Of a DNA stretch of 64,000 nucleotides, positions 1 through 10,659 are shown piece after piece. Position 1 is the first letter of the stretch. Each line of letters begins with the position of its first letter. Made by a program: the position numbers and the translations under genes. The stretch is taken from contig WACJ01000103.1 in the NCBI GenBank assembly GCA_008973525.1, positions 992,001 to 1,056,000 on the forward strand. Reading direction: 5' to 3'. Source of the stretch: Stenopsyche tienmushanensis (taxonomy: Eukaryota; Arthropoda; Insecta; Trichoptera; Stenopsychidae). The notes beneath the pieces were generated by a model. It did not search any database. It saw nothing but the letters and a program-made list of their open reading frames with translations, and was not told where the DNA came from.

Positions 1-149
1 TTTAGTACACTTACTTTCGGGATATTCTTGCAATTACTTAAATCAAGAAGACATATATTTTTCACCTTATCTCTTTCTTACGAGGATCTTTTCTACGTGC
101 CGATAGTGATAATTGGCGCGGAGACACAATCGCTGGGGATGGGGTGCGA

Positions 150-500
150 TCAACCCTTTGATTAGTGAATTAATTTTAAATAGAGCTATATTCGTGTGTT
201 CAACACGTATCGTCCACACAAATCCAATTTTTTCTCGAGACGTGAGTCAAGCTTGTATATCAATAAGTGAGCCTTAACACTGTTGATAGTACATAATATT
301 CACGTTAACAATACACATGTGTGCCTTCAGTTTTGGTACCAAAATAATGCATTTATTTATTATGATTCTAAGAAGATTCCATGCCTAATGATTTTTAACG
401 GGAAGCGCTATGGGTCGCTTTTTGCAATATTGATAATATTCAGACGTGTAGGGGTACCTTTATAACACGACATTGCCATCTATGTATGAGTGTATGGATG
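150..500 (+). repeat. LTR-A-like interspersed repeat, copy 1
   Basis: The first half (150-305) matches 17345-17508, sharing for example TTGTATATCAATAA followed by CCTTAACACTGTTGATA. The second half (about 240-490) matches 22630-22870, ending in a shared block around GGGGTACCTTTA, also present at 61550-61612. A third of the family's parts recurs with a tRNA-leucine-type primer site at 17722, so an LTR retrotransposon origin is likely but not proven. No coding sequence is recognised. Confidence 0.5.
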
Positions 501-1440
501 AGTCGCATGACGCCCGTCTCTGTCTCCAATTCACTAATCTCTGCATTCAATGTGCGGGAATGCTCTTTCTGTATCCGTCGAGTTCGAACACATATATGCG
601 CGATTACTCATCAACGTCTATAGTTTGAATTTACAATTGAGTCAGGATGTTGGCGCTTAGTTAAGCCATGTTTTTCCAAGATTTGCCAAGTTTTCGAAGC
701 GCTTTATATAACTTTTGTACTACTTATATGCTCCTCGAAACATACGTTTCTTTACATGTAAAATATATTCCCCTTTTTTTTACAATAAAATCATCCCCGT
801 AAGTGCTTGAATTATGAGTCTAACCGTCTACATTAAGGATCTACTTTTAGGTATGAGGAGAATGTGTTAAATATTTATTTTAACCGTGCTCGTCTGATTA
901 GGCTATCATATACTCATTGACGTCACAAAGAAGATATCAGGTTTCGCATTTAAAGTGTAGTTCGATATCCCTTCGGAGGCTTTAGGATGGATATTTTTAA
1001 ATTGCTAGGTTCAAGGCCTAGTCGCACAAACAAGCATTCGAGACTCGATGCCATAATAAATGAATGCGAAGCTAAGAAGTAGCATCGAATAAAATGAGCA
1101 CTAATATATTGATGGATTGCTCGGAGGCAGCGTCTGAAAAGGCTCTGGCTATGGGGTTGTAGGTCACCAAAGCCACGGGCCAACTGTAATAAATGAACAT
1201 TTCTCTGAACAAATTCGATCGATATTCGTCTTTTGTTCTCGCGATCGTGGGTCGAAGGGTAGCGGGTCCAAGGAGATGTTAAAGAGCGGATCCATTGTAA
1301 AACTTTGGCAGAATGACGAGAAGCGGAAGGAAAAAATGGATAATAGCTTACGTATGCTCGTGATGGCCAGTGGGGTAGCTTTTCATGGTTATGGCGAGGC
1401 GAAAAAATTTGTTCAATTATTGGAAAAATAATACAATTGT
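500..1440. other. Intergenic stretch without a recognised gene
   Basis: Contains a piggyBac-end-like block near 592-630 (ATATATGCGCGATTACTCAT, shared with 46565-46600 and 58335-58355). A minus-strand open frame at 950-1183 has no family features I know. Otherwise nothing recognisable. Confidence 0.4.
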
Positions 1441-1445
1441 GGCTA

Positions 1446-2065
1446 TTAGGTATTGAGGCATTATCGAAGACAGACTTGAAAAAAGCGTATCCAATAGATA
1501 TTAAAAGTTCAGCAATTTAGGATAAACAATACTACTAATGCGGATCTTTTTTATGCGAATTTGAAGTTATGCGGTTTTCAAAAATTATGGAACCTATCTC
1601 TTATTTTTCTATAGAGCACAAAGCTTTTTTTATGCGAATGCGCATAAATCGTCAATGGATTTCGCTGTGACAAAAACCATTTTCAACTCCAAAGCCTGGA
1701 CTGACGATCCGCAAAATTCTTTTGTGCGTTTGGTGGGATATTCAAGGAATTATTCATTATGAATTTATGAAACCTGACGAAAAAATAACTACAGATATGT
1801 ATTATCAGCAATTGGAAAGGGTGTTATTCAGGAACAAATTAGAGATTCAGCAATATGACAATGCATAACACTATAAGGCAAAAATGGCGACTGAAAAAAT
1901 TAAGGAATTAAAATGGGAAGAACTTCCATTTTAAATTATCTAAAAGATAAACGCGTTTGAAAAGCAACTGCAATGAAAGAAATTATGTTTTGTATATAAA
2001 AATGAAAAAAATAAATAAATAATTTCATTGTTAAACAATCGGCAAAGACTTTTCAATACGTCTAA
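1446..2065 (+). mobile_element. Mar-B: short degraded mariner with both ends
   Basis: Left end TTAGGTATTGAGGCATTATC and right end CTTTTCAATACGTCTAA are imperfect inverted repeats flanked by TA (1444-1445 and 2066-2067), the target duplication of Tc1/mariner elements. Inside, the plus strand at about 1655-1932 reads as mariner transposase: LCVWWDIQGIIHYEFMKP, then QQLERV, then QYDNA for the usual HDNAR block, then ATEKIKELKWEELPF. A stop follows DNA and several frames are broken, so it is dead. At 620 bp it is about half the usual length; the N-terminal part is largely gone. A similar end occurs at 18904-18940. Confidence 0.75.
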
Positions 2066-2710
2066 TAGCAATATATCCTTATACCTCTTAAAATTTCTTT
2101 GAAATCTGATGGCGCAAAAAATAAACGAGAGCTATTAGAGCCATCCCAAAAGAGCCTTTTCGGCCAAAGACCATTTAAATCCAAAGAATTGCCGGGAGAA
2201 CGTGATGTCACCAAGGTAACAAATCCCGACACAACTTTACAACAGCTCCCATTGCCCAAGTGTTTAGATGCCAGCATCCATTGAAAAATTATTCGATACA
2301 AAAATTTGGAGCATTTCGATATTTTCACATTCGCCCCTATTTACGTCTGTTCCAAAATCGATGTAACACAGAGAACCTTGCCCAATATTTTAGTGTCGCG
2401 GTCGCGTTATGTGTCGAACAATGGCACGTATGGCTTCGCGAAGTCGTCAAGTGTTTGTTGTACATGGGAAAAATCGTTGGGGGTGGTTTACAAAAATAGC
2501 AAATCTGAAGTTAATGACACGGGGTTAAACCGGGTGAAATATTTGTGCGGCAGCAATTACGCACGCAACACGACGAACGATATTAAATCAAGTTCAAAAT
2601 ATTAAACATAATGATATTAACAATGTTCAACCTTAGTGTTATGGCGTGGTGTGACGCAACACCATCGATTTCTTATCTTAAATAGCTTGTAGTAATTTAA
2701 AGAATCAGAT
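2066..2710. other. Stretch with open frames of unknown origin
   Basis: Overlapping open frames exist on both strands (plus 2306-2605, minus 2062-2328). None shows a domain I recognise. They could be debris of a retroelement or chance; no host gene is claimed. Confidence 0.3.
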
Positions 2711-2714
2711 TAAG

Positions 2715-3040
2715 AGCTACATCTTCTGTCTCTCTTTGGGTGCAATATGCTATTTTAACAGCGCCATCTTTTGTGGCGGTGCGGGGACATTGCATATGCA
2801 ATTACCGACCGATTGCTTCTTGCGCGTGCACCGTTGCCGGTTGAGTGGTGACGCGCAGAAGGCGGGCGTCGGCCGGAGAGGAGTTGGCCTTGACTGTGAG
2901 AGGACGTCCTTCTCGCAGCCAGATCTCTCTCTCTCTCGTGCTAAATATAAATTTACCTAGAGAAGAAAATATTTTTGTTCGACGCTCGTTCATCTCCATC
3001 CATCTTCCCGCATGGAGGACATCTTCCTGCAGCATATTTG
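2715..3040 (+). repeat. LTR-B-like repeat, copy in plus orientation
   Basis: Matches the solo LTR at 26809-27208: GCGCCATCT, ACATTGCAT, GATTGCTTCTTGCGCGTGCA, a hairpin around AGGACGTCCT, a CT-rich run and CATCCATC. It lacks the LTR's terminal 150 bp or so. An inverted copy lies about 1 kb to the right (4055-4340), so the two could pair in a transcript. Confidence 0.7.
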
Positions 3041-3639
3041 TCATTTACATTATATATTTATTAGGTTTTGGGTATATGTATGTAAAAAAATTGAATTTAT
3101 TCCTTGATAGTATTTTTCAGAACTCTTTCTCAAAATCATTCAGAGCAACATGTTCTATTCAATTCTTTTCTAGAATTAGATTTAACACGTTGCTCATATT
3201 TTAAGCACTACATTTATGTGGGTTATATCTATCCCATCTTAAAATCCGCATCCTTAGTCCTAGATTAGGATCATGGCTACGTAACACCTTTCTCGTGTTA
3301 TTGAATATCCTTCTTACTTTCTCTATTCATACCATAATTTATGCAGCATGGTTGTAACCATCGCTCAAAATACATTCCAAGTCTGTTATTTTATTTGCTT
3401 TTACTAAAAGCATCTGTCGCAGACAACAGCAGCCGTTTATTAATCCTTTCAGTGCGCGAAATATTTATTTATACATCCATACATTTCATTTAAGCTCAAT
3501 TTTTCGCTCATGTAAATAATAATCTTAAATATGAGATATGAAAAAAAATCTGTACTAAATAAAAGTCAATATATATTTATTAGTTCAAATAATTAAATAA
3601 ACTGCTTTAAAGACATTTTCAATTTGCGCTTCGTATTGT
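3041..3639. other. Intergenic AT-rich stretch, nothing recognised
   Basis: No coding resemblance, long repeat or structured RNA was seen. Confidence 0.4.
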
Positions 3640-3860
3640 GTAATATATAATAAAATTGGGGCGCAATCGGCCTATACACGCCACACACAGTAGAGGCGTT
3701 ACGACACATGCGCGTAGCGTGTTTATGATGTATGCGATGGACATGGAGTCACTACAAACGATTTTTACTCTTTTTCGGACCAATTACCGTATTTACCGTA
3801 TTTTTAAGCGTATTTTATTTTATATTACACAATGCACAAAGCATTACATAGCTTTATCTT
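3640..3860 (+). repeat. SINE-like repeat, copy 1
   Basis: The block GGGGCGCAAT...CACACACAGTAGAGGCG...CATGCGCGTAGCGTGTTTA is shared with 50470-50640. In that copy the segment GGTTTAGTGGTTGC resembles a tRNA A box, suggesting a tRNA-derived SINE. Degenerate; boundaries are approximate. Confidence 0.45.
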
Positions 3861-3931
3861 TTTAGATAACAATTTCCATATTTTCTAAGAGTGAAAAAGT
3901 TGCACTCTTTTCGTGTTTCTTGATATCTATA

Positions 3932-4399
3932 TGGTGCATCCCAAAAGTCATGAAACATATTTTTTACCACACTCCTACCGGTCGCAATGTAAGGGTGTTG
4001 GGTGCTAATGGATAATAACTATTATTATTTATATACGAAGAGAGTGATTACAGATATGAGCAAGTGGGATGATCTCCTCCATGCGGGAAGTTGGATGGAG
4101 ATGAACGGGCGTCGAACAAAAATATTTTCTTCTCTATGTAACTTTCTATTCAGCACGAGAGAGAGAGATATCTGGCTGCGAGAAGGACGTCCTCTCGCAG
4201 CCAAGGCCAATTCCTCTCGATTCCGACCTCTTGCGCGTCATCTGCAACGGTGCACGCGCAAGAAGCGATTGGTTGGTAATTGCAGATGCAATGTCTCCCA
4301 GCGCCACAAAAGATGGCGCTGTTAAAATAGCATATTGTACCGGTACTGTCGATAAATCTTTTTAAAAAATATATTTCATGACTTTTGGGATACACCTTG
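3932..4399. mobile_element. Mariner-like terminal-repeat element broken by an LTR-B copy
   Basis: Ends TGGTGCATCCCAAAAGTCAT and ATGACTTTTGGGATACACC are about 30-bp inverted repeats with TA on both sides (3930-3931, 4400-4401). A second copy of the same ends is at 43220-43545. The interior here is mostly the inverted LTR-B copy (4055-4340), so the LTR probably landed inside the element. No transposase was recognised. Confidence 0.75.
4055..4340 (-). repeat. LTR-B-like repeat, minus orientation, inside the terminal-repeat element
   Basis: Reverse complement of the 2715-3040 copy, with GATGGAGATGAACG, the 29-bp near-palindrome at 4174-4202 (GGCTGCGAG...CTCGCAGCC) and CACAAAAGATGGCGCTGTTA. The hairpin is better preserved here than in any other copy in the window. 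Confidence 0.7.
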
Positions 4400-5544
4400 T
4401 ATATAGATTTGATGTTTTTTTTTCTGTGCCAACATATTTCATTGGAGTTATTTCTTATTATCGCGTCATGTACTTGCAAATATGTGCGGTAAATTATATT
4501 ATAACTATATTTAGCCTGTACTGAATATTTCCTATGATCAAATACATCCTCCCACGGGAGAAAATCAAAATATTCCGGAAGATATATCTTATGCGAAAAC
4601 TATTTTTCGGTACGCGAAAGCAATACCGAATATAGTTTATGTGAATATTATTCGCTTATTGAGAAATTCGCCGCCGAATTGAAATAATATACATATTGCC
4701 GAAAAAAATTCAATATGGCCGCCACTTCTGTTTCTCATACTTTTTTTTTGCAGAAAAGTCGGATGTAAATAAGATCGTCGGATTTTTCATGTGCGAATAC
4801 CGGCGCTTACCATTACCATTTTCCCGTAAACGGCCTCAGACAGGCTACAAGTATTTCGACGCTGGAAAATTCTCTCATTGCCGAAATGGATGCTTGTCAT
4901 CCGTGATATAGTGCGATACACAGACACACAGACAGACATACCGCGCGCTCTTATTTAAACAACTCCCATACCGGAGGACGCGAATATATTACATTTTTTC
5001 CGTGGTTTTGTTCTGCGAGCGAAAGGGATAAATATTGAATTGTTGCCTGCGCGTTTTGAAGTATTCACGCGGAAATATTACCGACGTCATAAAAGATGCA
5101 AGGACCACGGCACAAAGCAGGACGCGAAGAATAAATCCTTTGCCGGGAAATGTAGATGTGAATTTTGTATGAAAAGCTTACCGGCTTTTGGATTACGGTG
5201 TGTAACTTTGTTTTAAAAATATATGACAATACTCTGACCGCGGATCTACTCTCCGAGATGAATTCCGAGACAAAGGCGAATATAAATTTTGCGCCCCGAA
5301 TGCGGAAGATTTAGATTGTCTTAAAAAGTCATCAATTATTTACTCAAGTTTGGAATTTACATAGGAAACCACATCCGAAAGAAACCTTAATTAGATCGAT
5401 GCTTTAAATATATCGTCGCTTTTGGATGATTCAATATAATTTTTTATCAATATAGACAAACTATTATTGACGATTCTCAGAAATGAGGACTAAAAGTCAT
5501 CCTAAGAAAGTTGTCTAAGCCACTTTTTGACGTATAAATTGATC
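4400..5544. other. Intergenic stretch, no gene recognised
   Basis: Moderately CpG-rich in its middle (about 4900-5170) and free of recognised repeats, so it may be old single-copy sequence. No coding evidence. Confidence 0.4.
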
Positions 5545-6440
5545 TAATCTTATTAAAATAATATACAAAGATAGTCCCAAAAATACCCGACCTAACATAT
5601 TAGATTGTCCCATAAGTTTCTTTCGCAAATGAACACAGATCTAATCATAGCCATGGTTGAAGAAAACCCGCGTTATACTTTTCGTGAAATAGCTAACAAG
5701 TTAGAAATTCCACGAATATCCATCCATAATCATCTTACAAAATTAGGCTACATCAATCGTTCAGATGTGTGGCTTCCTCATGAACTGACTGACTCATAAA
5801 CTTCAGCGTATTTCAACATGCGATCTTCTTCTCCAACGACATAATAGCCAACCTTTTTTGAAGAGAATTGTCACTGGAGATGAAAGTTGGATACTCTATG
5901 AGAATATCCAACGTAAACGGTCCTTGGACCAAGGGTACAGAAGCTTAAACTGTAGCTAAACCTGGCCTACATCCAAAAAAAGTTTCCAATTAAACAATCT
6001 AAAGGATGCAATTGCCAGAAAACGACCAGAATTAGCGAACAGACGAGAGAAAGGTAATAGAACAGAATGGATCATATATTATTCAATAAATTTTGATGTA
6101 ATACAAATTATTCTTTATTTTTTTCTTAATATGAAACGAAAGAAACTTATGGGACACCCTAATAGATGACGATTACTGTTTTAAAAAAACCTATGATATG
6201 AAGTTTCTAGACTCTACGTTGCTTCCGTGATCATAAAAAATGCCGCAAAAAGCCCTAAAAGAGGGCAGAGTGGCCACAAGGTTTGTATGTCCAATCGGTC
6301 CGCTTTTCGAACCGATGATACAATTACAATACAAGCGCCCGTCAATACGTTCATTCATGAGACCTGCTGGGTGAGTGTTCTAAATGAAACTCGAAGGTTA
6401 TGCTACCTTCAATATCAAGCGAATGAGGAGGTGAATGTAT
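5545..6440 (-). repeat. P composite repeat, minus strand, interrupted by a mariner
   Basis: Outer sequence 5545-5599 plus 6163-6440. The left part (ATAGTCCCAAAAATACCCGA) is the mariner-type terminus of the family; the right part contains the LINE-tail signature TCCAATCGGTCCGCTTTTCG, which in the minus strand encodes a SGPK-G-I/V-x-H-like tail. Removing the insert restores ACATA-TAGATGACG, matching other copies (for example 29819-29841 and 60493-60505). Confidence 0.7.
5600..6162 (+). mobile_element. Mar-G: internally deleted mariner nested in a P repeat
   Basis: Ends TTAGATTGTCCCATAAGTTT and AAACTTATGGGACACCCTAA are inverted repeats flanked by TA (5598-5599, 6163-6164). The plus strand encodes the helix-turn-helix and linker of a mariner transposase: MVEENPRYTFREIANKLEI...SDVWLPHELT (5653-5790), then GDESWILYENIQRKRS in another frame, then a jump to the C-terminal LKDAIARKRPELANRR. 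The second and third catalytic aspartate blocks are missing, so it is non-autonomous (563 bp against about 1.3 kb for full mariners). Confidence 0.9.
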
Positions 6441-6516
6441 GATACAGACAAAACGGATGTAACCCCCTCCTATGAATAGATATTAAAGAGGCCCATAGTT
6501 CTGCAGTGGCTGCAAT

Positions 6517-6534
6517 ATGATGATGATGATGATG
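6517..6534. repeat. ATG/TGA trinucleotide microsatellite
   Basis: Six repeats of GAT/ATG. Confidence 0.9.
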
Positions 6535-6544
6535 AAAAAACGGC

Positions 6545-6707
6545 CCAAAAAAGTCAATCAGCGTTAGTTAATGTAAAGAAGAATGGTCGAGTAAGATAAA
6601 AATCAAGTGTAACTCTCGATTGAACAGGTATTCTGCGTTTTGTGCCCTAAGCCCAGTTGCGCCCGTGGCGGGCGCTTGCTTTGCCACGCCCTTGTTACGA
6701 CCCTGTG
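6545..6707 (-). repeat. hAT-like terminal repeat (GGGCCGTAAC family), minus copy
   Basis: Reverse complement of 19988-20155, ending CAGGGTCGTAACAAGGGCGT on the minus strand. The terminus CAGGG[GC]CGTAAC resembles ends of many hAT elements. Further copies are at 29706-29770 (partial) and 60720-60805. No transposase is present. Confidence 0.6.
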
Positions 6708-7270
6708 TAATATCAATATCAAAATAAATTACACAAATTGTAATAACGTGTAAGTACTCTGAGTCTTATATTATAGAATCAGTCTCATTATAACAAAAAA
6801 TAGAATAAAAAAGTATGGTTAAATTGTCGTTTTTCTAAAACATGACAATAAAATAAAACTTAAAAATATGATACAGATTTTGCCATCATCTTCATTGATC
6901 TTATAAATTACGCTCACTTACCTATATTTCAAATTTGGGCTGTTATAGAGCAGGGGACTGTTGACAGGGGACAATTTAATTGGATTTTATTAGAGTTAAG
7001 TTTACTGAAAAACGCGCTTATATATATGTAGCAAGATTATATTATTTAATACAAAGGTGCTAAAAAAAAATAATCAATTTTGTAGACAAAAAGAAGTGAT
7101 AAAGATATTTCTCATAGTTTTACACATTTATTAAATTCGAATCATGTTATTTTTATTAAGAGATTTTCGATAGGAGAGTTTCTATAGGTGAGCGATGAAA
7201 TTATCATTATTTTGAGTGGTATTTGAATGGCTAACTTGTCCATCTAGAATTAAATCTGAATCTTCATAAT
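6708..7270. other. AT-rich stretch, nothing recognised
   Basis: No coding resemblance or repeat identified. Confidence 0.4.
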
Positions 7271-7279
7271 GAGAGTAAT

Positions 7280-7480
7280 GGAAATGTAATATGAGTCCTG
7301 TAATCGCACCCCGCTCCCAGCGCGTACGCTTCCAAACGGATGGCCCTCCTGGGTTCGTTCACTATCGGTCCGTGGAAAATAAGAGAAGCTAGCAAGAAAA
7401 CCAAGTCTTCCCGCGGCCAAGACGATCGGTCGGATCCCAAGACTATTGTTTGCGCTTTTCCTGTAATTTTTCCTCTCTAT
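7280..7480 (-). repeat. GC-richer LTR-like fragment
   Basis: The block TCTTCCCGCGGCCAAGAC followed by GGTCGGATCCCAA is repeated at 26094-26132. It resembles the AGGACGTCTTCCCGC hairpin part of the LTR-B family, so it is probably a related LTR. Confidence 0.4.
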
Positions 7481-7489
7481 ATTATATAA

Positions 7490-8200
7490 ATAACCCATTA
7501 TATTAACACACATTAAATTCAAAATTTTGTAATATTTTCATGCAAACAGCTCCATAAATGAACACCACACACTCATATTCCTAGAATATTTGCTATTGAT
7601 TTTCACAGTCAAATACTCTTTTTGTCAAAGTGTATACCGATTTATTTTCCGGTCTTGTTACCGACTTCATGAAGAATCTTGTGGCTTTCAATTGGCTCTT
7701 CTACGTTGCCTCCGATTGTTAAATTGGCTGTGTGCTATCAGCAAACGTGGCAATTGCTGTCTTACCATTCTGTGAAAATATTATATTTTAGTCGGGAAAA
7801 CTGAGCATTGTAGATGTGACCAATATATCACAGAGCTCATTGCGATTTAATACAAAATATGCGAAGAAGTGTAGACGAAGAATAGATAAAATCTTCAAAG
7901 CGACATTCACACAACAATTGAGAATTTCACAGCTGGCAAAATATATATTATAAAATACACTTGATTCCGGATTTGAAATCACAATAAATATGGCTTGAAT
8001 TTAAAAAAAACTAAGGTTTCATAATAAGTGGTTTTAGATAAGGCATAAATGACATTTTTTAAAGAGAATGTTTCCAGACCGATTAACACGGGGTATTTCA
8101 ACAAGAACGCTCAATTTTTAAATGTAAATAAAATAAATTTCGTGAAAGATATTTAATCAATTTTAAATTGATTTAAAATAATATTTAATGGCATTAATTA
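7490..8200. other. AT-rich stretch, nothing recognised
   Basis: Several short open frames on both strands without family resemblance. Confidence 0.4.
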
Positions 8201-8217
8201 TTAAATATAAAATTATT

Positions 8218-8445
8218 CAAATTTTTATCACAATTTTTCTTGGTGACCAAATTTCCAAAGGACCAATTTTCGATGACTTTGTCGCATAAATCTGGCTGAA
8301 TTTGCTGAATGACGTTCATTATGTTGACTTTTAGAGCATCAATTATTTTAAATTAATACACATAGGCTTGTGATTTAAGATAGTCTTAAAGAAAAAAGTC
8401 TAATGGTGTTAAATCGCATGATTTCGGTGACCAATTCAAGTTGCC
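8218..8445 (-). pseudogene. Transposase C-terminal remnant (DLTPLDFF family)
   Basis: The minus strand reads SPKSCDLTPLDFF, then SLCVLI and ALKVNIMNVIQQIQPD, then LCDKVIENWSF and the end of the frame. The P-DLTPLDFFLWG motif holds the last catalytic aspartate of a mariner/Tc1-like DDE transposase that is common in insects. Frames shift at least twice and the N-terminus is absent. Confidence 0.7.
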
Positions 8446-8927
8446 GCCGCGCGAAATAAATATGCATTCAAATTGTTCGTACAGAAGGTACATCATGGCA
8501 TATAATTTATATATAATATTTTATAATAATTTGCCATATATTATTAAATAATTCACAATGATTTTTATAGATACTGCTTTAATAATATGGTTGTTATAAT
8601 TCAACAAATGTAGAGCGTCTTTATTGAAACACCGTATATATATATAAATCTGTGTATACAATAGTTTAGGAAAAAAATATTTTTGTTCGCATCTGTAGCT
8701 TTAATTTTCGTTAAGTATGCTCGCATTATATCGATGAATTACCTCATCGTACTTAGTCGAATCCTTTTATCTACCTTTGGGGATGAAAGAATACCCCCAA
8801 CAAAGGACGAGCTTTGAATGCATAGTTAACAAAGGCTTTCCGTGCTTTAATCCTGAATAGCTTATATTTTTATATGAAATAATCTATACCTCAACAGCAT
8901 CCTTAATTTATCATTTCTTTGTTTCAG
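8446..8927. other. Stretch before the first exon, no gene recognised
   Basis: AT-rich, ending in the acceptor at 8918-8927. If the acceptor is used, this is intron sequence of the gene; if not, it is the proximal promoter side. No TATA box or initiator can be assigned with confidence. Confidence 0.4.
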
Positions 8928-9337
8928 GAGCAACATTGACGAGTCAATCGGAGCGGTCTTAATTTCTCCAAAGTTTGCGTGTGATTTTTTGTTCATCGTT
9001 CAACCGCTCAAAGACGATTGTAAATAATACATATTTTAGCGAATCCAAAAATGTACTCGGAAGGATCGAAGTGTGTGCAGAAGACGTATAAATATGTGAA
9101 ACGATAATAAAATGGGATCGAAAACCGATTATTTCTGCCATAACAATTCTGACGACCATTTTAGCTGTTTTCCCGCAATGTCGTCGGAGGTAATCATCTG
9201 ACGTCGAAATAGTCAGTAAAAACAGCAATAATTCTTGCCTGAAAACGGTTGTGATAAATGTCTTTAGTGATAGTGTGTGTTTAAAAATATCCGAAGTTTT
9301 CGTTTTTAACCCCGTTCGATTGTAAAGGGCTGCGGAT
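8928..9337 (+). other. DPP6/10-like: Probable 5' UTR part of the first coding exon of the DPP6/10-like gene
   Basis: A pyrimidine-rich run ending in TTTGTTTCAG at 8918-8927 is a good splice acceptor, so the exon carrying the start codon probably begins at 8928. The 410 nt before the ATG hold several upstream ATGs (for example near 9049, 9113 and 9178), which could lower translation if all are in the mRNA. No recognised repeat falls in this stretch, which fits exon sequence. The true transcription start, and any further 5' UTR exons to the left, cannot be seen. RNA reads would settle the left boundary. Confidence 0.45.
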
Positions 9338-9370
9338 ATGTCGGATCCTGACAACCACTTCGAAGATGAG
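9338..9370 (+). CDS. DPP6/10-like: DPP6/DPP10-like protein, coding exon 1 (start codon, 11 residues)
   Basis: The exon reads MSDPDNHFEDE and stops at a consensus donor (GAG|GTACGT, 9371). It is acidic and hydrophilic, as expected of the short cytoplasmic N-terminus of a type II membrane protein. It ends in phase 0 and joins in frame to the phase-0 exon at 45447, giving ...FEDE-ELVSAPSQRNW. The ELV-S-QRNW motif just before the membrane segment is typical of the DPP6/DPP10 family, so the junction makes biological sense. The assignment of this tiny exon rests on the donor, the phase, the start codon and the lack of repeats around it. In this family the N-terminus often varies by alternative promoters, so this may be one of several first exons. 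Confidence 0.6.
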
Positions 9371-9827
9371 GTACGTAAATTTTATTTTTAAGCATCAACT
9401 AACACGACACAATATAATAATATGATGCAAACAATGCACGTCCTATACTAAAACACTCAAGTGCTTTCTTTATGAGTTTCAATGGATACGTTGAGACAAT
9501 CTTACCTAGCTATAATAACACGACAACAAAGACTGAACGAAGTTAAATTTTTACCTGTATCCGATATTTCGAACCTCCTGTCAGGTTCGTGTTCGCAGAG
9601 TCAAATCACGCCCATATAGTCAAACGCTGGAAATTTTTTTGGAAATGAACAGTTTGGATTTCTTGGAATTGGAACGTTTCGTTGATTTTCTAAGAATTAG
9701 GCAGTAGCAAATTCTAGGAATTAGTAAATTTATCAGAAATGAGCCGTTTGAATTCTAGGATTTAGAAATAGAATAGAAATTAATTTTCGGGATTTCATTA
9801 GGCCATCTCGGAATCAGTCCCGAGATC

Positions 9828-10083
9828 CATATAACACCATCAATGTAACTGATAAAACTCTTTTCTGCTAAAACACGGCCTAAAACTCGCAAAATTCCCG
9901 ATTTCTCGACAAATTATTTATTTCCGTCGCTGTAGATGAATACTTTTATACTGTAATACTTTGATGTGATTCGTAATTATATTACGGAGGGATGCAAAAA
10001 TTTTGAACCCCGTATCTATTATATTTCATATCGATATTCCCATTTTTAGAGTCGAGGTGTAGTAAATACATCACCGGTAGGGA
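9828..10083 (+). repeat. Inverted-repeat arm 1 in intron 1
   Basis: Near-identical in reverse complement to 41810-42063. Shared blocks include CTCGCAAAATTCCCGATTTC, ATTATATTACGGAGGGATGC and TTTCATATCGATATTCCCAT. A part (TTTCATATCGGTATTCCCAT) also occurs at 29928-29975. No coding content. The family is not recognised. Confidence 0.85.
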
Positions 10084-10320
10084 AAGGTAAGGTTAGGTCG
10101 CTGAATCCACGTGCCGACACCGGGCTCGAGAAAAAAATCGGCCCTTTGCGACACACGTATCAACTTACAAGCAACATAGATCGACACAAGTCGATCCTTT
10201 TCGTGAGGCTATGAAGACCTAGCTGTCCCCGAGAGGACATCTTCCGCTCTATTTGGTACCTGGGAGTTAACGCGTGCCCATTATATTAAAATGGACAAAA
10301 AAAATTGATTGTACTGCCAT
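10084..10320. repeat. GC-richer retroelement-like segment next to arm 1
   Basis: Contains AACGCGTGCCC and GGACATCTTCC-type blocks and sits between the repeat arm and a LINE tail. Probably part of a degraded retroelement; no frame is recognised. Confidence 0.3.
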
Positions 10321-10409
10321 TGCAGTACAAATCGGATATACGATTGTAATTACGATTCGAAATTAAATGATTATATAACTGCTGGCTCTAGCAGATAGTG
10401 AGGCCATCT

Positions 10410-10650
10410 GTTTTTTATACCGCGATATTACTATAGCCGCCAATTTCACATTTGGCTCCAAAAATCCGAAAAAAGGAGTTGAAGGCGCGGGGACAGGCTA
10501 CCAAATCTCTGTGTCCTACTGGTCCGAAATTCGGACCTTCTCTCTCGGTCGCCATGCCGACACACATTCTTAGGATATGGTCTGCGTCCATGTTCGGGTG
10601 ATTGCATGGGCACACCGGCTGATCAACTAGACCCCATTCCTGCAAGTGGG
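10410..10650 (-). pseudogene. LINE ORF2 C-terminal tail with zinc knuckle, minus strand
   Basis: The minus strand reads MQEWGLVDQPVCPCNHPNMD, then ADHILRMC, then GMATEREGPNFGPVGHRDLV and PRAFNSFFRIFGAKC. The C-x-C...H-x-x-x-x-C pattern with DHIL is the zinc-knuckle end of non-LTR retrotransposon ORF2 (I/Jockey/R1-like). This copy shows that the GGTCCGAAATTTCGGACC hairpin of the P repeats is part of a LINE coding tail (residues EGPNFGPVGH). Confidence 0.7.
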
Positions 10651-10659
10651 CATTGAAGA

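Noticed and set aside
2306..2605. 99-codon open frame as a host gene
   Set aside because: No start context, splice context or family resemblance; both strands are open in part of it.
8959..9354. 131-codon open frame antisense to the first exon and 5' UTR
   Set aside because: No domain, composition like translated non-coding DNA, and it overlaps the well-supported sense exon.
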